Shown in pieces: positions 32,101 through 43,233 of a stretch of DNA of 64,000 nt. The DNA comes from Amoebophrya sp. A120 (lineage: Eukaryota; Sar; Dinophyceae; Syndiniales; Amoebophryaceae), in contig CAJINV010000019.1 in NCBI GenBank assembly GCA_905178155.1, positions 154,982 to 218,981 of the forward strand. Direction: 5' to 3'. The notes under the pieces are model-generated. The model saw only the letters and a program-made list of their open reading frames with translations. It was not told the DNA's origin and made no database searches. Position numbers and translations under genes: made by a program. Within the stretch, counting starts at the first letter, position 1, and each line of letters begins with the position of its first letter.

Positions 32101-35100
32101 AACTTGCACTCTTCCAGACCCAGACAATTTTGCATTTGATATTGCACCGAGTTGGACGATTTCGCGTCCAAACACTGGGTGAATAACCTCGGTAAAATCG
32201 CCCTCGTGCTGTCCGAATTTGGGTTCAAAAACTTTCCCAGCGCGCCGGAAAAGACCGCGGACCCAAGTTGCGATCCCTCAGGAGTAATTGCCGCGATTTC
32301 CAACTCATCGACAATTTTCGCGAGTTTCTCCCCCTGTGATTCCCCCAACACCTCGATCAACGCGGTTCCCGACGCGATCAAAAGCTCCCGGAGGTCGCCG
32401 AAAAGTTGGATGGCCGGGTCGATTTCTTCCAGTTCGGGAGAAGATTTGTTTTCGTCCTTTTTGTCGTCCTTCTTCACAGACCGAACGTCTTCGATGGTAG
32501 ATTTCTCCTTGACTTCCAAATCCTGCAAGCGGTCGTCGTGTAAAGCCACGTGCAGTAAGAATCGTAAGAAATCCTCCCCCGTCGTCCCGTCCGCAATGCT
32601 CGCGGGTGGAAGTTGCACGAGGTTGTTGTGAGACAAGATGTGTTTGAACAGCAAAACCAACCCGTATTTCGCGGTCCAGTATTGCTTGCGGTTGATCTCA
32701 TCTAACTCCTCGATCTCCTTCTCCAGAGCGGACTTCGGCGCGTTGCTCCCGGTCAAAAACTTTTTCGCCTCGACCGCGGCCTTCTTGTCTTCCGCGAGTT
32801 TGTCCTTTTTGAGTTTCAAATTCAAATAGAACTCTTGCTGTTTCAGGATTTCGCTGGTATACGCTTGTTTCAAAATGTCGAATGCATTCCGCACGTAGTC
32901 CTCATTCGTCTCGAGCGGTCGGCCCGTTTTGCACAAGGACTTGGCTTGGGTGTTAATTCTGTACTGCTTCTCTTGCACCAGTTCCAACAGTTTCAGCATC
33001 GCCAGCCCGCCGAGCTTCTGGATCTCCCGGGCTTCGACGATGGGGGCGGGGAGGATTCCCTTGATGATTTCCAGCAGGTCGGGAAGAACTGTCGTAGTTG
33101 CGTCAAGACTGTCGGTCAACCCGAACGATTCGTAAATTTCCGCGGCAAGGGACTGGTCGGATGAACTTGGGTTATTTTTACCATCTGTATTCCCGTTTCG
33201 CATTCCGTCGTCTTCATCGTGGTTGTCGTTTCCAGCTGCACTTCCTCCCCCACTTCCAGCGCTTTCACAGAGCCCGATCAGCAAAACCGCGTGGAACGCT
33301 TGCCTCGCGGTAGTCGTCTTCATTACGTAATAGTTCTGCAGCAACGCCGCGATACCGGGGAGCAAAACTACCTTCCGTGCTTTCTCACTGCACTGCAGAT
33401 ACATCCTTGCTAGCTTCTTGCACTCCTTTTCCGTCGCCACTAACCGCTTGCAGATCACCTCCAGTGTGTCCTTGCAGTTCATCGCAATGCGGGGTAGTTT
33501 ATAGATGCAGGAGAACAGCCCTTCAAGCAGGTTCATCCGGATCTCGGTCGTCAACAGCGTCAGTTGCGTTTCCGACACAATCGACAACTGCCGCGCTAGG
33601 ATTTGCAATGCGAGCGAGCAGAGAGACTCAGATTTACTGTCCGCCTCTTGCAGAATCTGGATCAAGACAGGGACGAGGAACGAAAACCCGCCGGCGGTCA
33701 GTGGATTTTCGTGACTCACGCCGTGGAGAAGTGTGAGGAGCTGGGATTGCTGCCGATCGTTGCTGTTTTCGCTACCTTCTTGCTCGTTCTCAGCAGTCGT
33801 GTTTTCATTCAGCAACTCTTCGCTTGTACTATCTCCTTCTCCCACAGCAGAGACTATCGCCGATCTGATGTCCACCAACGGCAGCGGCTTCACGTGCTTA
33901 CATTTCACGTCCCGCGCGATCTCGTTTCGCGCGACGAGTTGCAGGATATCCGGTAGTATCAAATGCAAAAATGTCTGGGTCTGGAAGAATGCATGTTTGT
34001 CATGCTTGTCTGGCATGACTCTTAAATCTGTCATGCACGTTACCCACGCGCCCCATTTTTCTGTGACGCAGAAACGTCGTTTGTCATGCGGAATAGGCAA
34101 CACCTAGAAGCTCAGAAACTTGTCATGCTGAGCCAGCACTTGTGGCCTCATCATGAGACGCCACCCAGCATCACAAGTTTCCAGACCCAGACATTTTTAC
34201 ATTTGATAGGTAGCAGACATCTTGTACTGATCACCTGCTTCGGCACCACGGATTGGCATCAAACGCAAAAATGTCTGGGTCTGGAAGAATGCAAATTTGT
34301 AATGCTCGTCTGGCATGACTCTTAAATCTGTCATGCACATTACCAAAGACCCCCACTTTTCTGTCATGCAGAAACGTAGTTTGTCATGCAGAATAGGCAA
34401 CACCTAGAAGCTCAGAAACTTGTCATGCTGCGCCAGCACTTGTGGCCTCTTCATGATACGCCACCCAGCATCACAAGTTTCCAGACCCAGACATTTTTAC
34501 AATTCATAATTGGACGAAGGAGCGGATCCGCGCGACGGTGGATAACGCGGTCAGTGGGGAACCTAACAGAATCACCAAAGAGGGTAAAAGCTCCGGCACG
34601 TGCTTTTCCAACAGAGAAATGGTCCCCCCGCTAGAAGTATTAAATGTAAAAATGTCTGGGTCTGGAAACTTGTGATGCTGGGCGGCGTCTCATGATGAGG
34701 CCACAAATGGTGGCTCAGCATGACAAGTTTCTGAGCTTCTAGTCGTGTTGCCTATTCTGCATGACAAACTGCGTTTCTGCATCACAGAAAAAAAGAGCTC
34801 CTGGGTGCCGTGCATGACAGATTTAAGAATCATGCCAGACAAGCATGACAAACATCAATTCTTCCAGACCCAGACATTTTTACAGTTGATAAGAAGTTGT
34901 CTGGGACTTTTGTGGGATGAAACTGAAGGAAGAAAACATATCCTGTGCAAAAGTATCGTACTCGTAGTAATTGCAGTTATGCATTACAAACCTCTTTCTC
35001 ATAGGCAAATCCGCATTACAAATTTAATTTGTAACGCTGGGCCAATTTGTATTTCAATTTATACTAGTACGATACTTTTGCATTTCATAAAACAAGTCGA

Positions 35101-38100
35101 GCAGCAACTCCGCCTCCTGAATCGTGTAGCGCATCCTTTGTCTCAGTTGCAGCTGCTCCAATAACTTCATCTCATTCTGCTCTTCTTTTGAAAGCGCGCC
35201 TTTATTCTTCAACATGGTCGTCCCAGGTCCTGCCGCTGCCGCCTTCGCGGGTGCCGCTTTGGCTTTCGCTTTCGACTTTGGGGCTGCGGCAGATTTATTT
35301 CCTCCTGTCGCACCAGCCTTTGCGGTCGTCTTCGGAGCCGCTGCTGCAACTGAAACTACAGCCGGAGCTGCGTCGAGATCCGCTGATTTGATTTTCGCCT
35401 GTGTATGGACTGCAAAAGTATCGTACTCGTATAAATGCGTGACAAATTTCCTCAGCATGAGAAATAAAATTTGTAATGCAGATTTGCATTGGGAACAAGA
35501 TTTGTAACGCATGACTTGCATTTATACGAGTACGATACTTTTGCACAGGATACTGTGCAAGCCCAAGCGAATCTTCGGCGGAATTATACTCGGAGTGAAA
35601 CACCTCAGATTCGTTATTGAGAGGAAAAATCCCCCCTCCCCATATTGAAAAGGTATGTTTCCAAAAATTTGTGTTGCGGATTTGAGGTCAAAAATCACAT
35701 CTGTCTTGCAAGAAGACAAGGGCAGAAGCTTCCGCCCCATTATGGAAGCGATTTGTCATGCTGTCTGGCCTAAAGGGGGGCCGTTTCTCATGCTGAACTA
35801 CTAGACCCATACGCCCCTACCTAGTCTGGGGATCTGGCCGCAGTGCCTCTGTGCAATACAAAGCTGATTTGTGGCCACAAATCAGCATCACAAATTTCCG
35901 TTTTGATATGGGGAGAGGGGATTTTTCATTTTGATATTCGTCCTGGAAAAAGATCGCAATCGCGTCGGATTTGCTATCGAGGTTGATTCTGTCGCTGACT
36001 TGCTTCATCTTTAACTTCACCTGAGTCATCAAAGACTCCAAATGGTTTCTCGCCGACGGCTTGTACAGCGACGTGATCGCCCGGACCGCGCCGATTCTGA
36101 GCGGATTTTGCTGGAGAAAATTCATCATCTCAGAAGAGCTCCAATCCAGTTCTTCAGACGCGAGCGCGAGCGCCTGTAACCGCGGGAAGCAACTGTCAAA
36201 AAACACATCCGGGCTTTTGATGTTCGATTGGTTCAGTTTCTCTTCCACCAATTTCGTCACCAGCTGCCTCCCACCGATCAAATGCAAAAATGTCTGGGTC
36301 TGGAAAATTTCTAGACCTGTCATGCATATTTTCCATGAGCCGTGATGTCTGTGATGCATGCCGTAGCATCACAGATTTTCAGAGCGCTTTGCGATACCTC
36401 TACCGCATGAGAAATGCCGTCTCCGCGTAGCACAAACTGGAGCCCTCTTGCTGGTCATGCAGTACAAATTTTTTCAGAATCCAGAGACAGCATTACATGT
36501 TTAGAATGTTCCAGACCCAGACATATTTACATTTGATACCACCGTTCCTCGGGCAAATCGCGGGGTGGAAAGCCAGTGCGAGGAGACACGCAGTCACATC
36601 CGGGAATTCTGCGGTGAAAGGGAGGCAGGCGGACAAAAGGTCTAAAACAATCGCGCGGAGAACAATGTCGGTTTGCGGGATGGAATTATTTCCCTCCTCG
36701 GGAGAAGATATCGAGCTAAAACTTCCTGCTCCGGTCGAAAGACTTGCATTTTTTCCATCCCCGCTTGACGCGGCCGTAGTACTACTAGAAGTCGAACCAA
36801 TCGAACTGGTGGGGAAAAGCGCGAAGTCCTTTCTTCCCAAAACTCTTTTGAACCCATACGACTCGTTCAGAATCGTCGTCCCGCGCAATTTCCCGTTCTC
36901 GAAGTGTTTCTGCCCGCCGAGAACTTGGGAATTTTTCTCCGAGGAAGTCTGCAACATGTGGTGAAATATTTGCACCAAACTGGTGGTGAAGTGATGGAAA
37001 AGCAAATCCAAGTCCGGCTTGCACGCGGGACTGATGGTTTTATCCTTCTCCGAAACCGCTGCGGACTTGACGAGTTTTTCTAACAACGTTTTGAAAAACG
37101 GAACAGAATCCGAATTCGCGAACTGCGCGTTATTTCCGGCGTAGCTGCTGGACAATACAGCGAGAAATTGTTTCAAAACCGGGTTGGTTTTCATGTCGAG
37201 AAGTTTCTGCAAACTCTGCGGTTTCAGCACCGGTTTCTCGGAATCGACGACGATGTAGCCCTATCAAATGCAAAAATGTCTGGGTCTGCTGGAAGGTTGT
37301 AACTTGTGATGCTGTCTTTGGAAGGTAAAAAAAATCTGTATTGCATGACCGGCAAGAGGAGTTCAGTTTGCGCTACGCGGAGTGGGCGTTTCTCATGCGG
37401 AATACGCATCAGAGGGCCCTTTAAAAATCTGCGATGCTAGGTCATGCATTACAGGCCTCATGGGCTATGAAAAATAAGCATGACAAATCTCAGAATCTTC
37501 CAGACCCAGACATTTTTGCGCTTGATAAGCCCTCTTCCGTCTCCGTACAGCTGGACGTTTCCAACGACGCGGCGGTCGGCTCGATGAAGAGCTGCAAAGA
37601 GGTATTGTGAGGAAAAATGTCCCCACTCTAGAGTCAAGATGGAAAATCTGCTAGACAAATCAAACAGCTTTCGCTGTTTCGCATGACAATTTTGCCCTCA
37701 AAATAGTGTGATCCTGGTTCGCTAGTTCAGCAGCATCACAGATCTAGGTCTAGCATATCATGCTGGTTCTAGCATCACAAACTCAAAAAGACGACTAGTA
37801 AATGCCTCTTATGGGGCTTCGCATAAGAAACTTTTTTGGCTGGCATTGCAGATTTGCATGACAACTCTGGGGTGGGGACGTTTTTACTCAGCATAAGAGG
37901 ATTGCTTCGTCAACGTGAGGGGGAACCTGGTCGCGAGATCGAGCTTGCTTTCCACCACAGCCGTTTCCAGCACCGCGGAAAAAGCGGCGCACCAGAGGTC
38001 CTGGGGTGCGATGGTGTTGTTCAGTTTGAAGTTTTCCGGGTTCAGGAAAAAAGACTCCGTCGCATCGGTGAAGAGGGCAAGTTGCTCTTTCTTCCAGTCC

Positions 38101-40467
38101 TTTTTCAAGTTCACGGCAGCCTCAAGCGGCAACGCGAATACCAACGCGGAAAGCATCCCGGAACGGAGCGCGACCTTCAGAGTGGCGGACCACAGGGTTG
38201 CGTTGATGATGATGTTTTCCTTCACCCAATCTTGAAAGGGAGACAGATCGTAGAGAATGGAGGTCTGCTTTTCTTGGGTACTACTAGTTGTGCCGTTGTT
38301 TTTACTCCGTTTCGCGACCATCTCCGCTGGGGATATTGATGTTGGTCTACCTGTTTTTACAACTACCAATCCATTCACGCAGGCGGCCTTAATTGTGTCC
38401 TTCTTCTCGTTTGCTAGAACCTTCTTGATCACGTCCAAGACTGGTTGTGTCACCTGTTTTCGCTTGTCAAGAGAGCTGCTATCGGATTTGTCACCGAAGA
38501 CGACCAAGTTCGCCAAGTTCACGATCAAGCCGCAATTTTTGATCGCCAACAGCCTCAAATCTTCGCTCATGCCCGGGCCGGTGGCTTCTTTCAGAAGCAG
38601 GCTGGTGGAGGTGGTGGCGCCGTTGACGAGAAGGGACTTGAAAGTGGTGACTTTTTCCAGGAACATGGTGTTGAAACAGGATACAAGAAGTTGTGCCTGA
38701 TGTAGTTGTTGTTCCTTATTTTGCTGTTCCTGTACATCACCGCCTGAACTACAAGCAGTCATTTTATACAGCACGCTCCCGATCATCTTGGCCAGCATCT
38801 TGCTCCCCATCGTCAGCGCCGCAATCTTGTCCTGCGCCGGCGCGGTGTTTTTCGTGGTGAGGAGGGTGAAAACGTGATCGAGAACGGCGGAGGTTCTAGG
38901 AAAGGTCGCTTTGTCCTCCTTCGCATCAGCCAGTGTTGCTTGTTCCGCGACCGCTTCGGACACTCGGGTACAGAATTCCCGCTGCTTCACGTGCAGCGAA
39001 TGGGAGGTCGTGAGGAACTCGGAAAGCGTTTTGACGAATTCTTCTGACACTGACGTGCCTTTATTCGCGTTTTCATGCAAGTGGAACAACAATTCACACC
39101 CGCAAATTTCCATTAATCGCATGATGCAGCCCCCCGCCGTCTCCGGCTGCCTCTTCAGCATTCTGTTGCAGGTTTGCAGTAGCTTCTGGATTTCACCTGC
39201 TGGTTTGGAAGAAACAAGTTGCGCTTTCAACATGCTGCATACCCCGTCGACAACAGCGGGGTAAGAAGTGGCTGTGCTGGTGGTTTTCGCTTCTTCGAGC
39301 AGCTGTTTCTGGAGAAAGTCGCAGACCGGCTCGATGAAGTTATTCGTAGTGGTATTATCGCGACTCGTCAACAGCCCACCGAGCACCGCCGCGCCTGAAA
39401 CCGCCTGCAAGGATCCTGCTGCGCTTATCAAAAGGAAAACTCCCCCCTCCCCATATCAAGAAAGAGCTTCTAACGCAGGATCTGCGTACACAAATCAGAT
39501 TTGTCTTGCTGGAGAGGAACGCAGGCCCTTCCTAGGCCTAAGTCGAGCGGTTTTGGCCTAGGCGTCTAGCACGAGAAACGTCCACGCTGTAGGCCCATGA
39601 GCATCACAAACCGCCTGCACAATGCTGCGGAGCTTGTGGAGTTGCCTTCTTGCAAGACAAAGGTGATTTGTGACCTCAAATCAGCAACACAAATTTTGGT
39701 GGAGCCATGCCTTTTCGATATGGGGAGAGGGAGTTTTTCCTTTCAATAGCGGTCGTGGTCGCCGCGAGCGCGTTTTTTCCGATCACCGCAAAGCCGGCCT
39801 CGATAACTTTCTTCTGCGAAAAAAATTTCTCCTGGACCACCTTCCACTTCTTCTTCCACCTTCCCGTGGAGGTTCCGGCCTTGTTGGACAAACAGTACCG
39901 CATGAACAGTTGCAGGACTTTGGATAATCGGTTGGAGTCGATCTTTTCGACCACAGAACAAGAAGTCGCTGATGTGGCTGAACTTCTACCCGCGATCATT
40001 TTCGTCAACATGTACAGGCCCAACACCAACGTCCTGCAGTCCCTTCCCACCTTGATCAATCGGTCCAAGAAGCAGTTGACACTCGTTTCGTTCGGAGGTA
40101 ATATCCTCGCAATCTTGTCCACGAGCAGATACTGCAAATTCCGGGAATCAGAGCTCGCTCTCGGCAGAGCAGCCGCGGTGAAATCCAGAAGCGCATCCTG
40201 CAGCGCTTTGGAGATGGTGTGTTGTTCTTGCGATAATTTGGCGTTTACTTTCGGGCATGTTATCAGCTTCGCGTACAGCACGCTATCACTGACGTTGTCC
40301 CCCCCGACAACTTGCTCGGCATCCTCGCCGCTGTTCGGTGCACCCTCGGCGAGGAACTTTTTCAAATTGGTTAAGGCCTTGCCGGTGGTGGCGCCCTGGA
40401 CGGCGAGGGTTGCGGCTTGGAGCAGCGCGATCCTCGCACTGTCGTCTTCTAGAGTGATGCCGTCCAT
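26129..40467 (-). CDS. GCN1: GCN1-type HEAT-repeat translational regulator
   Basis: GCN1 binds stalled or collided ribosomes and activates the eIF2alpha kinase GCN2 in amino-acid starvation. About 21 exons give roughly 3,000 residues, starting MDGITLEDDSARIALLQ. Recognisable GCN1 segments in order are NPLTAGGFSFLVPVL, MGNLSAHGVKLVLPHLLEG, WRTKLASIEMLASM, FVHNVDAPSLALLCP, DLLPWLFTMLKSKESPVERS, SGAAHGLSEVLMALG, RAYVLSSLYIVRSDE, VREGVCIGLTEL and TGPLIRILGDRF-like TGPLIRIVGDRF followed by LRPFLPQLQTTYLKCL. Ordinary GT-AG introns are 31382-31193, 30799-30453, 29760-29602, 29286-28841 and 26642-26444, with a donor at 28200. The other interruptions are introners, listed separately. The protein stops at LLRKKWTE, just after the segment where animal and yeast GCN1 continue for a few hundred more residues. 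The 28200-27950 join is unresolved. Confidence 0.9.
26885..27146. mobile_element. Family A introner in GCN1
   Basis: 262 bp. The ends are TATGCATTGCAAATATATCT and ...ACATATTTGTAATGCATA, with a perfect duplication CGCAG (26880-26884 and 27147-27151). Confidence 0.95.
27200..27354. mobile_element. Family B introner in GCN1
   Basis: 155 bp. The ends are TATGCATTGCAGAAGTATCG and CGATACTTTTGCAGAGCATA, with a perfect duplication GTAGA (27195-27199 and 27355-27359). The exon between this copy and the family A copy to the left is only about 50 bp. Confidence 0.95.
27407..27712. mobile_element. Family C introner in GCN1
   Basis: 306 bp. The ends are TATTACAGTGAAAAGTGCCC and GGGCGTTTTTCATTGCAATA, with a perfect duplication GGAGC (27402-27406 and 27713-27717). 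The exon between this and the family B copy at 27200-27354 is about 50 bp. Confidence 0.9.
27950..28075. mobile_element. Decayed family B introner in GCN1
   Basis: Inverted ends AAGTACTCGTATTGCAGTCA and GCATTTATACGAGTACGAGA with a GGATA terminus are of the B type. The left end is degraded and no target duplication is visible. A canonical-looking donor (GTAAGATT on the minus strand at 28200) lies upstream, so this copy may now be part of a larger intron. Boundaries are approximate. Confidence 0.6.
31893..32141. mobile_element. Family A introner in GCN1
   Basis: 249 bp. The ends are TATGGATTGCAAATAGGTCT and ...GACAATTTTGCATTTGATA, with a perfect duplication TTGCA (31888-31892 and 32142-32146). 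Confidence 0.95.
33957..34208. mobile_element. Family A introner in GCN1, near-identical to the next two
   Basis: 252 bp. The ends are TATCAAATGCAAAAATGTCT and ...GACATTTTTACATTTGATA, with a perfect duplication GGTAG (33952-33956 and 34209-34213). The body is nearly identical in sequence and length to the copy at 34257. Confidence 0.97.
34257..34508. mobile_element. Family A introner in GCN1, same orientation as 33957 copy
   Basis: 252 bp. The ends are CATCAAACGCAAAAATGTCT and ...GACATTTTTACAATTCATA, with a perfect duplication ATTGG (34252-34256 and 34509-34513). Only about 48 bp of exon separates it from the copy at 33957. Confidence 0.97.
34638..34891. mobile_element. Family A introner in GCN1, inverted relative to the two copies to its left
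   Basis: 254 bp. The ends are TATTAAATGTAAAAATGTCT and ...GACATTTTTACAGTTGATA, with a perfect duplication AGAAG (34633-34637 and 34892-34896). Its body is close to the reverse complement of the copies at 33957 and 34257, which shows that either orientation is tolerated. Confidence 0.97.
34939..35089. mobile_element. Family B introner in GCN1
   Basis: 151 bp. The ends are TATCCTGTGCAAAAGTATCG and CGATACTTTTGCATTTCATA, with a perfect duplication AAACA (34934-34938 and 35090-35094). Confidence 0.97.
35404..35552. mobile_element. Family B introner in GCN1
   Basis: 149 bp. The ends are TATGGACTGCAAAAGTATCG and CGATACTTTTGCACAGGATA, with a perfect duplication CTGTG (35399-35403 and 35553-35557). 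Confidence 0.97.
35615..35936. mobile_element. Family D introner in GCN1
   Basis: 322 bp. The left end TATTGAGAGGAAAAATCCCC continues into CCTCCCCATAT. The right end is its near reverse complement, ending TTTTTCATTTTGATA. The duplication TTCGT is perfect (35610-35614 and 35937-35941). Confidence 0.93.
36276..36538. mobile_element. Family A introner in GCN1
   Basis: 263 bp. The ends are GATCAAATGCAAAAATGTCT (first base differs from the usual T) and ...GACATATTTACATTTGATA, with a perfect duplication CCACC (36271-36275 and 36539-36543). Confidence 0.95.
37262..37527. mobile_element. Family A introner in GCN1
   Basis: 266 bp. The ends are TATCAAATGCAAAAATGTCT and ...GACATTTTTGCGCTTGATA, with a perfect duplication AGCCC (37257-37261 and 37528-37532). 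Removing it with the neighbouring C copy gives a continuous frame LQLFIEPTAASLE...EEGYIVVD. Confidence 0.95.
37603..37895. mobile_element. Family C introner in GCN1
   Basis: 293 bp. The ends are TATTGTGAGGAAAAATGTCC and GGACGTTTTTACTCAGCATA, with a perfect duplication AGAGG (37598-37602 and 37896-37900). Confidence 0.95.
39426..39748. mobile_element. Family D introner in GCN1
   Basis: 323 bp. The left end is TATCAAAAGGAAAACTCCCC and the right end GAGTTTTTCCTTTCAATA, with GATATGGGGAGAGG just inside. Flanks GCGCT and GCGGT match at four of five positions. Excision joins ALAATTTA to SAAGSLQAV in frame. Confidence 0.9.
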
Positions 40468-41615
40468 GGTTGGTTTTGTATGCAGGAAATTCAGTCGCCG
40501 GTTGTACCTTCTGTGGTGGAGGAGGAGTACGAGAATAAGTTAAGGCTTCTTTGGCGGTAAATGCTACTGAGAAGGGTCGTGGCACAGAAACAAGCAACTA
40601 CTACTCATGGGACTTCCTTGTTTCCAGTCGATCACTACTAGGTGCGGAACTAATTCGGAACGATAGGGGTCACCTTCGCTAAAGGCATGCTTTCAATATC
40701 AATTATCATGTTTGTTTGTCGCTTTGGCATGATGGATGTGAAACATGTTGTGCGTACAGGTATATTTCTATGCTACGGCGGAACCGCTGAAAAAAATGAA
40801 TTGGTTTTTGTTTTGTATATTCGGTCTGAAGCCGCGTCAAATTCCAAATACGAGGTAGGTTTGTTTTTGTTTTTATATTCAGATCGGTCAGAGAATTTCG
40901 TTGCGCCAGATGTAGAAAGATCACGACGAAAGAGTAGGGATCGGAAGATTACGCATAGCGCGCCGATGTCAACATGTACGTATCAATCTGAACTGCATCA
41001 TCCTGGTACGCGAGGGCAAGATAACTAGTGTGTGAAAAGGATCTGAACAAACCAATTATTTCCACGCATTCGGAAGTAGATCTTTCAAGGAGGAGCCTAG
41101 TGTGTCTACGAGAGCATGATGAACATCCTTGAACAATGTAATGGATTCAGTTGTTCTAGTTGCATGGAACGCAATGGCTGAGCACCTTTTCCCAGCACAC
41201 AGTGATGTAGTAGAATGGTCATGTCAAGGTGAAGGACGTGATCGATATCATCAAATTCTTGAAATAGGTTTGGAAGTTATAATGTTAAGGAACTGTTCTT
41301 AGCCCGGACAAAAGTTGCAAATTTCAACTTCTTCGCGACCACCTGGTGCTGCTGGCAAGGTACCTGATAGATGATTCCACTCAGTTTGATTTTTCGTGAG
41401 GACCCATTCGAAAATACAGAGTTTCTGACGCAAGAAGAAAACGAGATAGATAATCTTTTCCTGTGGGGTCGACAGAGATAAATCGAATTATTAAGGCATG
41501 AAAGCGCATGGAAGTAAGGGGCACGCAAGGAGTTCACAGCAGCCGAGGCGGATCATCAAATTTGCGTATGTTGAGTCAATGTACTTACATCTCGTCCTCG
41601 TTCCGTCCTCATCTT
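40468..41615. other. Intergenic gap upstream of the GCN1 gene
   Basis: This is the 5' region of the minus-strand GCN1 gene and the 3' side of the next minus-strand gene. Short frames only. Two copies of a TTTGTTTTT / GTATATTC-type AT-rich phrase lie at about 40805 and 40862. No gene is called. Confidence 0.45.
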
Positions 41616-42311
41616 CTAGGCGCCGCACCGATCCGCGGCTGGGACTCCGTTTGTTCCATCCGCAAAAGTGCAGCTCGACTCCTTGGGACCACAACTTCCA
41701 GGAACGAGAGAAGAGCCCTCCACAAGCGCGAGCAAATCAGAAACTTCGGCCTCGATCTTCGCTGCATCTCTGCTCTGCATAGAGATAGACCCGCACCCGA
41801 ACATCGCCAACTGATAACGCTGATTTCCACAGCCACCCTCCCCGAACACCGCACGATAATGCTCCCGGAAAGTGTCTGGGCCGGTCATCTCCATTAGACA
41901 CAGCAACGTCGGGGCCTCCTTCATTTGTGCGATTTCTTTCGTCAGCCATTTGTTGGCGTTTTCCCGCAGGGAAAAGTATAACTGTCCGGGCTCCACGACG
42001 TTCTCCGTCAACTCTTTTGGAACAGTACTACCCTTCGCCTTCCCGTTCGTGTCGAATGGGTTCTCCATTCTTTCATCAGGGAATGTATAGGCAACATAAA
42101 CAGTATCGATGGTTTTTCCGCCGGAGGAGCGCATTGTGCAGGCACGAATTGCCCTACGGGAGGAATAAAGCACTCGCATGGGGTGCAATCCTGTCGGAAT
42201 AACTCTTGTTCTGTATGAAAAAAGAAAAAGCGGACGCACGTTCGTGCAGTGCGATCCCTTGTCTGCTGCTGAAGCCGCCATCTTGATGGTGGCGCAGTTT
42301 TTCACGGCCAA
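41616..42311 (-). CDS. Hypothetical protein
   Basis: An open minus-strand frame of 231 codons starting MAVKNCATIKMAASAADKG and ending PAADRCGA. I do not recognise it. The middle (KTIDTVYVAYTFPDERMENPF; then VEPGQLYFSLRENANKWL) looks like globular protein, and the composition is not that of a chance frame. A possible acceptor (TTATTCCGACAG, at about 42190 on the minus strand) lies inside, so the first ~40 residues may be intron and the start may be a later Met (MRVLYSSRRAIRACTM). No introner is present, unlike the neighbouring larger genes. Moderately sure it is coding. Confidence 0.5.
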   Translation of the reverse strand: MAVKNCATIKMAASAADKGSHCTNVRPLFLFSYRTRVIPTGLHPMRVLYSSRRAIRACTMRSSGGKTIDTVYVAYTFPDERMENPFDTNGKAKGSTVPKELTENVVEPGQLYFSLRENANKWLTKEIAQMKEAPTLLCLMEMTGPDTFREHYRAVFGEGGCGNQRYQLAMFGCGSISMQSRDAAKIEAEVSDLLALVEGSSLVPGSCGPKESSCTFADGTNGVPAADRCGA

Positions 42312-43233
42312 CCTCGAGAGAAACGCCGTAGCACAGATGAAAGAAAATACTCAAGGGGCGACTTCTGTAAAAATATCGGATGTTACTTGAAATTCGGAAT
42401 AACAGGATAGGTCGCTACACGAAAGAATGTAGGTTGTGGCTTCGATGGAACTACCGCTGAAAAAGTTAGTGTTCTTTTGGAGCGTCAGGCCCTTCAAATT
42501 CAAATTGTGAATTGTTTCTTGCTTTCACAGGATCGTCGTTCAATCATGAAATTTCCTACTTCCGCAATAAAGTCTTGTCGATCTTCACAAAGAATAAAGA
42601 CTCAGCATCAGCAGACGCAGTAGCCATCATTCAACAAAGTTGAAGTGCATTGTCATATTCAACATCATGACGCGGAAGTGAATAGAGGTAGTGCATCAGG
42701 ATCTTCTTCTTGCGCAACCCTCCAACATGTGGCTGAACATAAATTGAGATCGTCCTCTTGCGCGGTCGCGGTCGGACAGCCCTCTTAGCCGACCCGAGGA
42801 CCATCCTCACCCGAGAATAGAGCACGGCTGTTGGGTTTCTTCCATAGTGAAAAATCAAAACCTTCAGAACCGGTATGAAAGCACTCAATGCTCAGTCACA
42901 TGATCCAGATCCACCAACAGAAACCTAGGCACCAAAATAGTCTTTCGTGAAAAATCGTGATTGGGATTTTGCATCGTTAATATCGTAGGGGTACTTATTA
43001 TCGCTTCGGCTTCCAGATTTGAAGTTGAAGCTCAAGTTTATGCAGTTTTCGTTTTCGACGTGTTCGACATGAACATAATTTCTCATACATTCTCGCTTAG
43101 TGCAGTTAGTCGCCAAATAAAAAATCTCAATCGCTGTGATATAAAACGGGAAAAATCATGTAGACGGATTCAAATGGTGTAACCATGGGTATCGGTATGG
43201 TTCTTGTTCGCTTTAATATTATTCAATAACTGT
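42312..43233. other. Intergenic gap, no recognised gene
   Basis: About 900 bp of AT-richer sequence between two small minus-strand ORFs. Frames are short. I see no repeats or RNA genes. Confidence 0.45.

Noticed and set aside
34245-34325. Short peptides such as CLGLEECKFVMLVWHDS repeated in many translations
   Set aside because: They are chance translations of introner ends, not a protein repeat.
33957-34891. Tandem gene-internal duplication as the explanation for the three similar family A copies
   Set aside because: Each copy has its own different perfect 5-bp flank, and the intervening exon pieces are not similar to each other.
26885-37527. Regularly recurring repeats that might suggest a CRISPR array
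   Set aside because: The repeats are inverted pairs at element ends, spacing is irregular, they lie inside a eukaryotic coding gene, and target duplications show insertion.
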